Of a DNA stretch of 64,000 bases, positions 1-9,188 are shown one piece after another (positions within the stretch are counted from its first letter, which is position 1; every line of letters begins with the position of its first letter). The position numbers and the translations under genes were made by a program. Source of the stretch: Sorangium cellulosum So ce56 (GTDB lineage: Bacteria > Myxococcota_A > Polyangia > Polyangiales > Polyangiaceae); the NCBI RefSeq assembly GCF_000067165.1, contig NC_010162.1, forward strand, positions 9,059,001 to 9,123,000, read 5' to 3'. The notes below the pieces were generated by a model. It was not told the DNA's origin and ran no database searches. It saw only the letters and a list, made by a program, of their open reading frames with translations.

Positions 1-2
1 AC

Positions 3-845
3 GTCCTCCTCGAGGGCGTCCCGGGCCTCGCCAAGACGCTCACGGTGCGGACGCTCTGCGACGCCATCCACGCGAAGTTCTCGCGGATCCAGTTCACGCC
101 GGATCTGCTGCCCGCCGACCTCATCGGCACCGTCATCTTCAACCACCAGAAGGGCGACTTCACCTCCAAGCTGGGCCCGATCTTCGCGAACCTCGTGCTC
201 GCCGACGAGATCAACCGCGCCCCGGCGAAGGTGCAGAGCGCGCTCCTCGAGGCGATGCAGGAGCGGCAGGTCACGATCGGCGACACGACCTACCCGCTGC
301 CGAGCCCGTTCGTGGTCATGGCGACGCAGAACCCGATCGAGCAGGAGGGGACCTACCGCCTCCCGGAGGCGCAGGTCGACAGGTTCATGCTCATGGTCAA
401 GGTCGGGTACCCCGCGCGGGCCGAGGAGCGGCAGATCATCGACCGCACGACGGGGGTGGTCGAGGGCAAGGCCGCGAAGGTGACGACCCCCGAGGAGCTC
501 GTGTCCGCGCGCAAGGTCGTGCGCGACGTGTACATGGACGATCGCGTGAAGGACTACATCGTGGACGTGGTCTTCGCGACGCGCGAGCCCGGGCAGAAGG
601 GGATGCGGGAGCTGAGCAGCCTCATCGAGTACGGGGCGAGCCCGCGCGCCTCGATCGCGCTGGCGCTCGCGGCGCGCGCGCACGCCTTCCTGCGCCACCG
701 GGGCTACGTCACGCCGGAGGACGTGAAGGCGATCGGCCCCGACGTGCTCCGGCACCGGGTCGTCCTGACCTACGAGGCGGAGGCCGAGGAGGTCACGTCC
801 GAGCAGATCGTCCGGCGCGTGTTCGAGGTGGTCGAGGTGCCGTGA
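3..845 (+). CDS. MoxR-family AAA+ ATPase, 5'-truncated by window edge
   Basis: This is an AAA+ ATPase of the MoxR family, thought to act as a chaperone that assembles or activates partner proteins with von Willebrand A (VWA) domains. The reading frame is open to the left edge, so the true start lies outside the window. The first visible residues contain the Walker A loop (GVPGLAKT). Walker B follows (VLADEINRAP), then the MoxR signature ALLEAMQERQV and the sensor region ATQNPIEQEGTYRLPEAQ. It ends in a GTGA overlap with the DUF58 gene, as expected for the moxR-DUF58-batAB operon type. The family call is secure; the specific client is inferred from the VWA genes downstream. Confidence 0.95.
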   Translation, partial: VLLEGVPGLAKTLTVRTLCDAIHAKFSRIQFTPDLLPADLIGTVIFNHQKGDFTSKLGPIFANLVLADEINRAPAKVQSALLEAMQERQVTIGDTTYPLPSPFVVMATQNPIEQEGTYRLPEAQVDRFMLMVKVGYPARAEERQIIDRTTGVVEGKAAKVTTPEELVSARKVVRDVYMDDRVKDYIVDVVFATREPGQKGMRELSSLIEYGASPRASIALALAARAHAFLRHRGYVTPEDVKAIGPDVLRHRVVLTYEAEAEEVTSEQIVRRVFEVVEVP

Positions 846-1750
846 TCAAGGCCTCCGGCTCGAAGAACCCGCTGCCGCCGGAGCTCCTGAAGCAGCTCCG
901 GCGCATCGAGATCCGGACGCAACGGCTCGCCAACGAGCAGCTCTCCGGGACGTACTCGTCCGTCTTCAAGGGCCAAGGGCTCTCGTTCCGCGAGGTGCGC
1001 GCCTACCTGCCCGGCGACGACGTGCGCTGGATCGACTGGAACGTCTCGGCCCGCATGAGCGAGCCGTTCGTGAAGGTGTTCGTCGAGGAGCGGGAGATGA
1101 CCGTCATGCTGGTCGTCGACGCCTCGCAGAGCGAGCAGTTCGGCACGCGGCGCGCGTCGAAGGCGCGCGTCGCCGCCGAGATCGCCGCGCTCTGCTCCTT
1201 CAGCGCCATCAAGAACAACGATCGCGTGGGCCTCGTGCTCGCGACCGAGGCCATCGAGAAGCTCGTCCCGCCGAAGAAGGGGGACAAGCACGTGATGCGC
1301 GTCATCCGGGAGATCCTCGGGCACGAGCCGAAGTACACGGGGACGAACCTGAAGCTCGCGCTCGAGACGCTGGTGAAGGTGGCCAAGCGGAGGAGCGTGG
1401 CCTTCGTGATCAGCGACTTCTTCGCCTCCGGCTTCGAGCGCTCGCTCTCGCTCGCGAGCGCCAAGCACGACGTGATCCCGGTGATGCTCGTCGACCCGCG
1501 CGACGAGGAGCTGCCCGACGTGGGGCTCGCGACGTTCGAGGACCTGGAGACCGGGGAAGAGGTCGTGGTGGACACCGGCGACCGGGCGGTGCGCGACCAC
1601 TACCGCGCCGCCATGCGCAAGCTCCGGAGCGACCGCGACAAGCTGTTCAAGAAGCTCGCGCTCGACGCCGTGGTGGTGAAGACCGGCGAGAGCTTCGTGA
1701 GCCCGCTGCGCGACCTGTTCGCCAAGCGGGCGCGGAGGCTCAGGCGATGA
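842..1750 (+). CDS. DUF58 domain protein of the MoxR-Bat operon
   Basis: A 302-residue protein with the DUF58 signature near residue 60 (GDDVRWIDWNVSARM) followed by a VWA-like fold. The presumed metal-site stretch VVDASQSEQFG keeps Asp and Ser residues. DUF58 proteins are almost always encoded directly after moxR and are considered MoxR partners; no enzymatic activity is established. The GTG start overlaps the moxR stop by four bases (GTGA), so the two are probably translationally coupled. Its own stop overlaps the next ATG. The protein has no signal peptide or membrane segment and is probably cytoplasmic or peripheral. Confidence 0.92.
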   Translation: MIKASGSKNPLPPELLKQLRRIEIRTQRLANEQLSGTYSSVFKGQGLSFREVRAYLPGDDVRWIDWNVSARMSEPFVKVFVEEREMTVMLVVDASQSEQFGTRRASKARVAAEIAALCSFSAIKNNDRVGLVLATEAIEKLVPPKKGDKHVMRVIREILGHEPKYTGTNLKLALETLVKVAKRRSVAFVISDFFASGFERSLSLASAKHDVIPVMLVDPRDEELPDVGLATFEDLETGEEVVVDTGDRAVRDHYRAAMRKLRSDRDKLFKKLALDAVVVKTGESFVSPLRDLFAKRARRLRR

Positions 1751-3003
1751 GGGCGCGTCGCTCGGCGGTCCGCGCCGCGCGCGGCGCGAGCCCGCTCGCG
1801 TGGGCCGCGCTGGCGGCGGCGCTCGCGTGCGCGTCGCCGGCACGATCGCAGCCGGACGCCGGCGGCGCCGGAGGGCCCGCCGCTGACGACACCCCGCCGC
1901 CGCCGGCCCCGGCGCCGGCAGCCGCGGCGCCGGCAGCCACGGAGCGCGGCGAGAGCGTGTGGGCCTCGTGCGCGGAGCACGTGCCGCCCGGCGCGACGCG
2001 CCCCCGGATCGAGGAGACGTTCCCGAAGAACGGGTTCAGCGGGTACGCGGCCCACCTCGAGATCACGGTCACGCACGGCAAGGGCGAGACGGTGCTGCCG
2101 GAGGGCTTCAAGGTCCAGGGCGACAGCGACGCCGCGCGCGCGATCCAGAAGGCGGGGTTCGTCCTGCCGGAGGCCGACGCGGGCGCGGGGCCGACCAGCG
2201 CGACGACGGCGACCGACGCCGGCGCCACGACCCGGCTCGTCATCCCGTTCGTCCCGCTGCCCAAGGAGCCCGGGAGGAGCGCCCTCCTGCTGCCGCCGGT
2301 GCCGATCGCCGTGTCCCGCGCGAGCGGGGAGCTCGTCACCGTCTGCACCCGGCCGCACGAGATCGTGATCGAGGACCCGATCGCCAACGAGCGGGACCCC
2401 AAGGTCAAGCCGAACCCGCCGCCGCGGCCGCAGCGGGAGGAGTGGGTGCTCGCGAAGCAGCTCACGGCCGGCATCCTCATCGGCGCGGCGCTCGGGCTGC
2501 TCGTGGCGTGGCTCGTCCGGCGCTGGCTGCGCCGGCCCCGCGTGGTGGCCGCGCCGCCGCCCAAGCTGCCGTGGATCGCCGCGCTCGAGGAGCTCGAGGC
2601 GCTCCGGCGCTCCGACCTGCTCGGCGAGGGGCGGACCGGTGAGTACTTCGACCGCGTGAGCGACTGCGTGCGCAAGTACCTCGGCGCGCGGTACGGCTTC
2701 GACGGCCTCGAGACGACGAGCGACGAGATGCGGGATCTGCTCGCGCGGGTGCGCCCGCCCGTGCCGGTGCTGCCGCAGATCGCGCGGTTCCTCGCCGACT
2801 GCGACCTCGTGAAGTTCGCGCGCCTCCAGCCGAGCGAGGCCGACTGCCTCACGGCGCTCGACGACGGCGAGAACATCGTGCACCGCACGACCCCGCCGGC
2901 GGCGCGGCCCGGCGACGGCGCCGGCCCCCGCAGCTCGCCCGCCGGCGGACAGCAGCCGCCCGCTCGCCCGTCCCGGGCGCCAGAGGGAGAGGAGGCGCCT
3001 TGA
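1747..3003 (+). CDS. Exported single-span membrane protein in Bat operon
   Basis: A 418-residue protein with an N-terminal signal peptide (Ala-rich, ending near ARSQ at about residue 36), then an Ala/Pro-rich linker. An extracytoplasmic domain with several charged beta-like stretches follows, then one transmembrane helix at about residues 239-257 followed by an Arg-rich stop-transfer patch. The cytoplasmic tail of about 150 residues includes LEELEALRRSDLL and a segment YFDRVSDCVRKYLGARYGFDG. The position between DUF58 and batA, and the topology with a membrane anchor before a helical tail, match the DUF4381-type or short BatD-like protein found there in other Bat operons. I assign that only by context. 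The start overlaps the DUF58 stop (ATGA). Confidence 0.8.
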   Translation: MRARRSAVRAARGASPLAWAALAAALACASPARSQPDAGGAGGPAADDTPPPPAPAPAAAAPAATERGESVWASCAEHVPPGATRPRIEETFPKNGFSGYAAHLEITVTHGKGETVLPEGFKVQGDSDAARAIQKAGFVLPEADAGAGPTSATTATDAGATTRLVIPFVPLPKEPGRSALLLPPVPIAVSRASGELVTVCTRPHEIVIEDPIANERDPKVKPNPPPRPQREEWVLAKQLTAGILIGAALGLLVAWLVRRWLRRPRVVAAPPPKLPWIAALEELEALRRSDLLGEGRTGEYFDRVSDCVRKYLGARYGFDGLETTSDEMRDLLARVRPPVPVLPQIARFLADCDLVKFARLQPSEADCLTALDDGENIVHRTTPPAARPGDGAGPRSSPAGGQQPPARPSRAPEGEEAP

Positions 3004-4145
3004 GCCGCACGAAGCGCGCAGCGCTCGCCCTCATCGCGACGCTCGCCGTCGCCGCGCTCGCCTGCGTGTACCCCTACGTCGCGCGCCGCGACGCCTGGCC
3101 CTCGGCGAGCTGGCAGAACCCGTGGTTCTTGCTCGCGCTCGTCGCGGTGCCCGTCGTCTGGTACTGGGGCATCTTCGCGGAGGACGCGCGCAGGCCGCGG
3201 CTCCGGCTCGGCACGGTCGCGCCGCTCGCGCGCGGGCCGCGCGGCCTGCGCAGCCACCTGCGCGACCTGCCGGGCGTGCTGCGCGCCGTGGCGCTCGCGC
3301 TGCTCGTCCTCGCGATGGGGCGGCCGGTCAGCGTGCTCCGCGAGCAGCGCTCGGACGACAAGGGCATCGACATCGTCGTGGCGCTCGACCTGTCGGGCTC
3401 GATGCGCGCGATCCTCGACGCGCGGGCGAGCGACCTCCCCGGCCAGCCCAAGCTGCCGCGCGGCAAGCGGCTGACCCGGCTCGACACGGCCAAGCTCGTC
3501 CTCCAGGACTTCATCAGCCGCAGGAGGACCGATCGCCTCGGCGTCGTCGTCTTCGGCAAGGCCGCCTACGTGCTGTCGCCGCCGACGCTCGACTACCACC
3601 TGCTGACGCAGATGGTCTCGCAGATGACGCTCAACGTGATCGACGGCAGCGCGACGGCGATCGGCGACGCGCTCGGCACCGCGGTCGCCCGCCTGCGCAG
3701 GAGCGACGCGCAGTCGAAGGTCGTCATCCTCCTGACCGACGGCGACTCGAACGCCGGGGCCATCTCCCCCGAGTACGCGACCCACCTCGCGACCTCGCTC
3801 GGCGCGAAGGTCTACACGATCCAGATCGGCACCGACGACGAGGTCGAGGTCGAGGACGGCATCGATCTCTTCGGGCAGCCGCGCTACGTGCGCCACCGCT
3901 TCCCGGTGAACCCCGCGCTGCTCCAGGAGATCGCGCAGAAGACCGGCGGCGCGTCGTACGTGGCGACCGACGCGAAGGCGCTCGCGGACAGCATGCACGA
4001 CGTGCTCGACCGGCTGGAGAAGACCCGCTTCGAGGCGTCGAGCGCCGCGTACGAGGATCTCTTCCCGTTCCTGCTCCTGCCCGGGGTGTTCCTGATCGGG
4101 CTCGACGCGCTGCTGCGCGCCTGGCTGCTCCGGAGGTTCCCGTGA
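3000..4145 (+). CDS. batA: VWA domain membrane protein, BatA-like
   Basis: A 381-residue protein with two N-terminal transmembrane helices (around residues 10-26 and 40-55), another near residue 100, a VWA domain, and a final helix near residue 360. The MIDAS metal site is intact: DLSGS at about residue 130, the Thr-containing loop GSATAIGDAL, and LLTDGD. This architecture (TM-TM-VWA-TM) defines BatA, an inner-membrane protein whose VWA domain faces the periplasm. It is presumed to form a complex with BatB and to be acted on by MoxR. The TTG start overlaps the preceding stop by four bases. Bat proteins were named for aerotolerance in Bacteroides, but the molecular role is unresolved. Confidence 0.92.
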   Translation: MSRTKRAALALIATLAVAALACVYPYVARRDAWPSASWQNPWFLLALVAVPVVWYWGIFAEDARRPRLRLGTVAPLARGPRGLRSHLRDLPGVLRAVALALLVLAMGRPVSVLREQRSDDKGIDIVVALDLSGSMRAILDARASDLPGQPKLPRGKRLTRLDTAKLVLQDFISRRRTDRLGVVVFGKAAYVLSPPTLDYHLLTQMVSQMTLNVIDGSATAIGDALGTAVARLRRSDAQSKVVILLTDGDSNAGAISPEYATHLATSLGAKVYTIQIGTDDEVEVEDGIDLFGQPRYVRHRFPVNPALLQEIAQKTGGASYVATDAKALADSMHDVLDRLEKTRFEASSAAYEDLFPFLLLPGVFLIGLDALLRAWLLRRFP

Positions 4146-5296
4146 ACTTTGCGGCCCCCTGGTTCCTGCTCGGGACGGCGTTCGCCGCGCTGATCGGCCT
4201 CCTGCTCATCCTGGGCGGCTTCGGCGTGGCGCGCGCCATCAGGCGCTTCGGCGACGAGGATCGCGTGAAGGCGCTCACGACCGCCGATCCGGCGAAGCGC
4301 CGCGCCTGGAAGGGCGTGCTGCTCGTGCTCGCGACGGCGCTCGCGTTCGTGGCCGCGGCGCGCCCCCAGTACGGCAAAGGCACGCGGCTCGTGCCGGCGA
4401 CCAACGTCGACGTGGTGGTCGTGCTCGACTACTCGAAGAGCATGTACGCGCGCGACGTCGAGCCGTCCCGCATCTTCCGGGCGAAGGTCGAGGTCGCCCG
4501 CCTCATCAAGGATCTCGAGGGCGCGCGCTTCGGCGCGGTCGCGTTCGCCGGCGAGCCGATGGGCTTCCCGCTGACCGCCGACGGCGCGGCGATCGCGCAG
4601 TTCTTCCGCCAGCTCGACCCGAACGACATGCCGATCGGCGGCACGGCGATCGCGCGCGCGCTCGACCAGGCGAACGAGCTCCTGAAGCGCGATCCGAAGT
4701 CCGCCGAGCACAAGCGGATCATCCTGCTCGTCACGGACGGCGAGGACCTCGAGGGCTACCCGCTGAGCGTCGCCCAGGCGATCGGCGCCCAGGGCACGAC
4801 GATCCACGTCGTCCAGATCGGCGGGCGCACGCCGGAGCCGATCCCGGAGATCGGCCAGGACGGCCGCATCGTCGGGTGGCGGACGGATCGCCAGGGCAAG
4901 CCGCTCACGACCGAGCTGTCGCTGTCGGGCGAGCAGCAGCTCGCGTCGATCGCGCAGGCGACGCCGGGCGGGCAGATCATCCGCGCGGAGAAGGGGACCA
5001 CGGGCATCGAGACGATCGCCGCGGAGCTCAGGCGGCAGATGAAGAGCGAGCTCTCGGAGCGGGTCGAGACGGTCTACGCGGACGTCTACTTCTACCCGCT
5101 CGGCCTCGCGATCCTGCTCCTCATCGCCGAGGTGTTCCTCAAGGACGCTCCGCGCCGTCGCTTCGTGGCGACGCGCCCCGAGGCCGCGCCGAAGCGCGCC
5201 GCGTTGCTGAAGGGGCGCCCACTCGGCGCGGACCTCGGGGCGGGAGCGGGGCAGGCTCCTGGGAGCAACGCGGGAGGGCCGCATGCCGCGTCGTGA
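4142..5296 (+). CDS. batB: VWA domain membrane protein, BatB-like
   Basis: A 384-residue paralogue of the preceding BatA. The GTG start at 4142 overlaps the batA stop (GTGA); the same frame stays open far upstream, but nothing upstream resembles protein. Hydrophobic segments lie near residues 5-27 and 58-74 and before the C-terminus (FYPLGLAILLLIAEVFL). The VWA domain begins around residue 80 with MIDAS residues DYSKS, followed by GGTAIARALD and LVTDGED. BatA/BatB pairs are the conserved core of these operons. The last 14 bases overlap the start of the next gene. Confidence in the family is high; function is inferred from operon conservation. Confidence 0.92.
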   Translation: MNFAAPWFLLGTAFAALIGLLLILGGFGVARAIRRFGDEDRVKALTTADPAKRRAWKGVLLVLATALAFVAAARPQYGKGTRLVPATNVDVVVVLDYSKSMYARDVEPSRIFRAKVEVARLIKDLEGARFGAVAFAGEPMGFPLTADGAAIAQFFRQLDPNDMPIGGTAIARALDQANELLKRDPKSAEHKRIILLVTDGEDLEGYPLSVAQAIGAQGTTIHVVQIGGRTPEPIPEIGQDGRIVGWRTDRQGKPLTTELSLSGEQQLASIAQATPGGQIIRAEKGTTGIETIAAELRRQMKSELSERVETVYADVYFYPLGLAILLLIAEVFLKDAPRRRFVATRPEAAPKRAALLKGRPLGADLGAGAGQAPGSNAGGPHAAS

Positions 5297-6383
5297 TCGC
5301 AAGCGCGTGGATCTCGCCGGGTTCTTCGCGCGCCGCGGGCGCTGGATCGCGATCGGGCTCGCCGCCGCGTGCCTCACGGGAGCCGCGTTCTCCGCGGCGA
5401 CCGGGTGCAGCGGGTGGGATCCGACGTCCCCGTTCGAGCGGAACGCGCCGGCGGTCGACCAGGCGATCCGCGATCTCGACGCGGGCAACCTCGAGTCTGC
5501 CGAGCAGGCCCTCGCGAGCTACCTGGGGACGGGCCCGTGCAGCGACGCCGGCATCGGGCTGCCGGACGCCGTGCGCCAGAAGCCGAACGGCTCGTTCGAT
5601 CTCGGGCTGACGCTGTTCCACCTGGCCGAGCGCTACGGTCATCGGTTCGGCGACGAGGAGCTCGCGGACGGCGGGCCGGAGCAGGAGCAGCGCGACGCGC
5701 TGCGCGGGATCGAGATCGACTGCGCGCTGATCCTCCTGAAGGCGATCGGGGCCGATCCGAGCGTGCCGGCCGATCTGCGCGCGCGGGCCCGCTACCTCTC
5801 CGGCAACCTCGAGTTCTTGCGGCGCAAGTACGAGGACGCCGTGACGTATTACGATCAGGCGCTGGCCATCATCCCCGGGGTCCTCGAGGAGGCCGGCGGC
5901 GACGGCGTCGGCCGGGACGCGGCCTGGAACCGGGCGATCGCCCTGCGGCGCATCGAGGACCAGAAGGACGCTGCGCCGCCGGACGCCGAGCCCGACGCGC
6001 CGCCGGACGCCGAGCCCGACGCGCCGCCGGACGCCGAGCCCGACGCCGACCCCGACGCGGGCGACGACGGCGGCGACCAGGACGCGGGCGACGACGGCGG
6101 AGAGCCTGACGCGGGCGACGATGGCGACGGCGGTGACCAGGACGCGGGCAACGACGGCGGCGACCAGGATCAGAGCCCTGACGCTGGCCCGCAGGATCAG
6201 ACGCCCGACGCCGGCTCACCCGAGCAACCCGAGCCGCCGCGCGAGCAGCCCCAGGAGCCGCCGCAGACAGGTCGGCAGGACGATCGCATCCTCGACCAGC
6301 TCGAGGAGGCGCCGACGTACCAGGAGCAGGAAGCGAAGAACAAGGCCGGTATGCGGCGCGGCCGCGGCATGGAGGACAAGTGA
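5283..6383 (+). CDS. TPR-type BatC-like protein with Asp/Pro-rich repeat tail
   Basis: A 366-residue protein in the position normally held by BatC. It has an N-terminal hydrophobic segment (about residues 17-38) and a helical region containing tetratricopeptide-like pairs (AIRDLDAGNLESAEQALASYL and ARYLSGNLEFLRRKYEDAVTYYDQAL). From about residue 228 it becomes strikingly low in complexity: repeats of PDAEPDAPP, then Asp/Gly runs such as DAGDDGGDQ, then a Pro/Gln-rich stretch. The C-terminus is charged (QEQEAKNKAGMRRGRGMEDK), as in BatC proteins, which often end in such a tail. It probably tethers other Bat proteins in the periplasm; that is inference. Confidence 0.85.
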   Translation: MPRRDRKRVDLAGFFARRGRWIAIGLAAACLTGAAFSAATGCSGWDPTSPFERNAPAVDQAIRDLDAGNLESAEQALASYLGTGPCSDAGIGLPDAVRQKPNGSFDLGLTLFHLAERYGHRFGDEELADGGPEQEQRDALRGIEIDCALILLKAIGADPSVPADLRARARYLSGNLEFLRRKYEDAVTYYDQALAIIPGVLEEAGGDGVGRDAAWNRAIALRRIEDQKDAAPPDAEPDAPPDAEPDAPPDAEPDADPDAGDDGGDQDAGDDGGEPDAGDDGDGGDQDAGNDGGDQDQSPDAGPQDQTPDAGSPEQPEPPREQPQEPPQTGRQDDRILDQLEEAPTYQEQEAKNKAGMRRGRGMEDK

Positions 6384-8326
6384 CGCGCCCGCTCGCGCTC
6401 GCCCCCCCGCGCCTCGCGCCGCTCGCGACCGCGCTGCTCGTGGCGTTGCTCGCGTTGATCGCCCCGCTCCGCGCGCGCGCCCAGCAGCAGCCGGAGCTCT
6501 CCGCGCGCGCGAGCTCCACCGACGTCGAGGTCGGCGAGCCGTTCACGGTCGAGGTGAAGGCGCTCGTCGAGCGCGGCGCCGGCATGCCCTCCGATCCGGA
6601 GCTGCGTGTCCCGCCCGACCTCTCCATCGTCTCCGGCCCGAGCATCGGGACGCAGATGAAGACCCAGCTCGGGGGCGGCGTCATGATCACGCAGCTGGGC
6701 ATCAGCGCGACGTGGCAGATCGTCGCGAACAAGCCCGGCCGCTACACCATCCCGGGGCCGACGATCTCGTGGAACGGCAGGCGCCTGCCGGCGGCCCCGA
6801 TCATGATCAAGGTCGCGCCGGCGAGCGGGCGGCCTCGCCGGCCGAACAACCCGTTCCTGTTGCCCGGCGGCCCGCTGCAGGGCTTCCCGTGGCCGTTCGG
6901 CGGCTCGGGCGGCCTCTTCGACGACGAGCCGACCCAGGAAGAGCCCGAGCCCGAGGCGACAGAGCTGGCGATGCCGCGCGAGCCGGACCCGGTGGTGTTC
7001 CTTCGCGCCATTCCCGACAAGACGGCCGCGGTGGTCGGCGAGCAGGTCACGGTCTCGTTCTACCTGTACTTCCGCGAGAACGCCGAGATGACCGAGCCCC
7101 GCGCGGCGCCCGCCGCGGACTTCCTTCGCCACCCGCTCCTCGAGGACCCCCGCAACGAGCGGCCCGTGTACACGCGGGTCGGCGGGCACCGCTACGCGGC
7201 CCGCCTCGTCGACAAGCTGGCGCTGTTCCCGCTGAAGACGGGCGAGCTGCACACGGGCAGCATGCAGACGCGCATCAGCGGGCGCCGGATCGGCGCGCGC
7301 GTGCTGCGCGAATCGAACGACGTCGTCGTCAAGGTCACGGAGCCGCCCCTCGCCGGCCGCCCGTCCGGCTATGTCGTCGGCGACGTCGGTCAGTTCACGC
7401 TCAAGGCGACGGTGCAGCCGCGCCAGATCGAGCAGGGCGGCTCGGTGGCCGTGACCGTGCAGATCGCGGGCACCGGCAACTTCCCCCAGTCGCTCCGGGT
7501 GCCGGAGCGGACCGGGCTCGAGTGGCTCGACCCGGAGAAGCGCGACGCGATCGAGCCGCGCGGCGGCGCGATCGGCGGCACCCGATCGTTCGGCTACGTC
7601 GTCCGGATCCAGGAGAGCGGCGCGGTCGATCTCGGGAAGATCGAGCTCCCCTACTGGGATCCGGCGCAGAAGCGCTACGTTGTCGAGCGCGCCGAGCTCG
7701 GCGTCGTCCAGGTCAGCCCGGTGGCCCCTCCGGCGTCGTCCGGGCCGCCGTCCGGGGCGCCTCGCGCCGGGGGCGACGGCGCTGGCCGGGGCGAGCCGTT
7801 CGCCGGCATGCCGGGGCTCCGCACGTCGCTCGGCCCGCACGCCCCGCCCGCGACGCTGCCCCTCGACGGCGCGCCGTTCTGGCTGCTCCTGGCCGCGCCG
7901 CCGCTCGTCGTGACGCTGTTCGGCGCGGGCGATCGGCTCCTGCGCCGGGCCCGCGATCGCCGCGCGGCGGGCGCGACCTCGCCCGCCCGGCTCGCGGCGA
8001 TCGCCCAGCGCGAAGCGGAGGAGGCGGCCGCGCAGGGGGATCTCGGGGCGACGGCCGCGGCGATCGAGCGCGCGGTGCACCGGGCGATCGAGTCCGCGAC
8101 GGGCCTCCGCTCGCGCGGCGTCCTGCTCGCGGAGCTCCCGGGCGAGCTCGGCCGGCGCGGCGTCCCCGGGCCGCTCTCGTCGCGCGCTTGCGAGGCGCTG
8201 GCCGCGTGCGAGGCGATCCGGTTCGAGCCGACCGCGCAGGAGGGCGGCGGCGCCGCCGCCGCCGCGGCGCTCGTCGAGCAGAGCCGCGCCGTCGTGACCG
8301 AGCTCGCGCGATGGAAGCCCGCGTGA
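6380..8326 (+). CDS. batD: BatD family protein
   Basis: A 648-residue protein with a signal peptide (cleavage after about residue 34, near LRARAQQQ). Beta-rich extracytoplasmic repeats follow, starting with LSARASSTDVEVGEPFTVEVKA, typical of BatD. A segment near residues 365-375 (IAGTGNFPQSLRVPE) is the family's recurrent motif. A transmembrane helix lies at about residues 500-515, then Arg-rich residues and a cytoplasmic helical tail. BatD is the large periplasmic member of the Bat complex. The GTG start overlaps the preceding stop. The insertion rich in Gly/Pro/Leu around residues 158-180 and the Pro/Ser linker near 450 look like species-specific padding. Confidence 0.9.
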   Translation: MTRPLALAPPRLAPLATALLVALLALIAPLRARAQQQPELSARASSTDVEVGEPFTVEVKALVERGAGMPSDPELRVPPDLSIVSGPSIGTQMKTQLGGGVMITQLGISATWQIVANKPGRYTIPGPTISWNGRRLPAAPIMIKVAPASGRPRRPNNPFLLPGGPLQGFPWPFGGSGGLFDDEPTQEEPEPEATELAMPREPDPVVFLRAIPDKTAAVVGEQVTVSFYLYFRENAEMTEPRAAPAADFLRHPLLEDPRNERPVYTRVGGHRYAARLVDKLALFPLKTGELHTGSMQTRISGRRIGARVLRESNDVVVKVTEPPLAGRPSGYVVGDVGQFTLKATVQPRQIEQGGSVAVTVQIAGTGNFPQSLRVPERTGLEWLDPEKRDAIEPRGGAIGGTRSFGYVVRIQESGAVDLGKIELPYWDPAQKRYVVERAELGVVQVSPVAPPASSGPPSGAPRAGGDGAGRGEPFAGMPGLRTSLGPHAPPATLPLDGAPFWLLLAAPPLVVTLFGAGDRLLRRARDRRAAGATSPARLAAIAQREAEEAAAQGDLGATAAAIERAVHRAIESATGLRSRGVLLAELPGELGRRGVPGPLSSRACEALAACEAIRFEPTAQEGGGAAAAAALVEQSRAVVTELARWKPA

Positions 8327-9159
8327 ACGGCCGCCGCACGCGCCCCCTCGCCGGCGCGCTCCTCCTCGCCGGAAGCCTCGCGCTGGCGCTGCCGTCGAGC
8401 GAGGTGCGCGCGCAGCCGGCGGAGCCCCCGGAGGCGCTGTTCCAGGAGGGCACGGCCGCGCTCGGCCGCGGCGAGTACGGCGCGGCGATCGACACGTTCG
8501 AGCTGCTCGCCGACCGCGGCTTCGTGCACCCGGACGCGAGCTATAACCGCGGGCTCGCCTACGTCACGCGCGTCCGCGAGGGCGCGGATCGCCCGGGAGA
8601 CCTCGGCCGGGCGGCGGCCGCGTTCGAGGAGGCGCTGCGGCTCCGCCCCGGCGACGCCGACGCGGATCACGCGCTGGATCTCGTGCGCGCCGAGATCACC
8701 CGCCGGCGCTCGCGCCGCGCCACGGATGCGGTCGACGTGCGCCCGACGCTCGGCCGGGTCATCGTCGGCCTCGCCTCGGAGCGCACCTGGGCGGCGGCCG
8801 CGCTCCTCGCGTCGCTGCTCCTCGCCCTGGGCGTGGTCCTGCGGCGCCGCCCTGCCGGTCCTGCGCACGTCGCGGGCAGCGTCCTTGCGCCGACGGCGCT
8901 CGTCGCGCTGCTCGCGCTGGTGCCGCTCACCTATGCGGCGCGGCACCTCCGCCTCACGACCCGGGCTGGCGTCGTGGTGGTCCCCGAGGTCCGGCTCCTC
9001 GACGAGGACGGGCGCGCGCTGCCCCGCGCGGAGCAGAGCGCGATCCCCGAGGGCGCGTCGGTCGAGGTCGGCAGGAGATCGGGCGGGCTCGCGGAGGTCC
9101 GCTGGGGCGCCACCGAGGGCTGGGCTCCGGTGTCGAGCATCCGGTTGCTCGCTCCATGA
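8323..9159 (+). CDS. TPR and SH3-like membrane protein, BatE-like
   Basis: A 278-residue protein starting at a GTG that overlaps the batD stop (GTGA); an in-frame ATG twelve bases upstream is the alternative. A signal peptide (ending near EVRAQPAEP) precedes one clear TPR unit (FQEGTAALGRGEYGAAIDTFELL) and a second (LGRAAAAFEEALRLRPGDADADHA). Two transmembrane helices follow at about residues 148-165 and 185-203. The last 60 residues form a bacterial SH3-like beta domain (VEVGRRSGGLAEVRWGATEGW and beyond). TPR, two helices and a terminal SH3 domain is the BatE arrangement. It closes the operon: the next gene begins 30 bases on and is not coupled. Confidence 0.85.
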   Translation: MNGRRTRPLAGALLLAGSLALALPSSEVRAQPAEPPEALFQEGTAALGRGEYGAAIDTFELLADRGFVHPDASYNRGLAYVTRVREGADRPGDLGRAAAAFEEALRLRPGDADADHALDLVRAEITRRRSRRATDAVDVRPTLGRVIVGLASERTWAAAALLASLLLALGVVLRRRPAGPAHVAGSVLAPTALVALLALVPLTYAARHLRLTTRAGVVVVPEVRLLDEDGRALPRAEQSAIPEGASVEVGRRSGGLAEVRWGATEGWAPVSSIRLLAP

Positions 9160-9188
9160 GCCGCGCCATCGTGTGCTAGGTTGTCCGC

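Noticed and set aside
770..4000. Long open frames on the minus strand opposite the Bat genes
   Set aside because: They are Arg/His/Ala-rich artefacts of GC-biased third codon positions; the plus strand carries clear domains and coupled starts.
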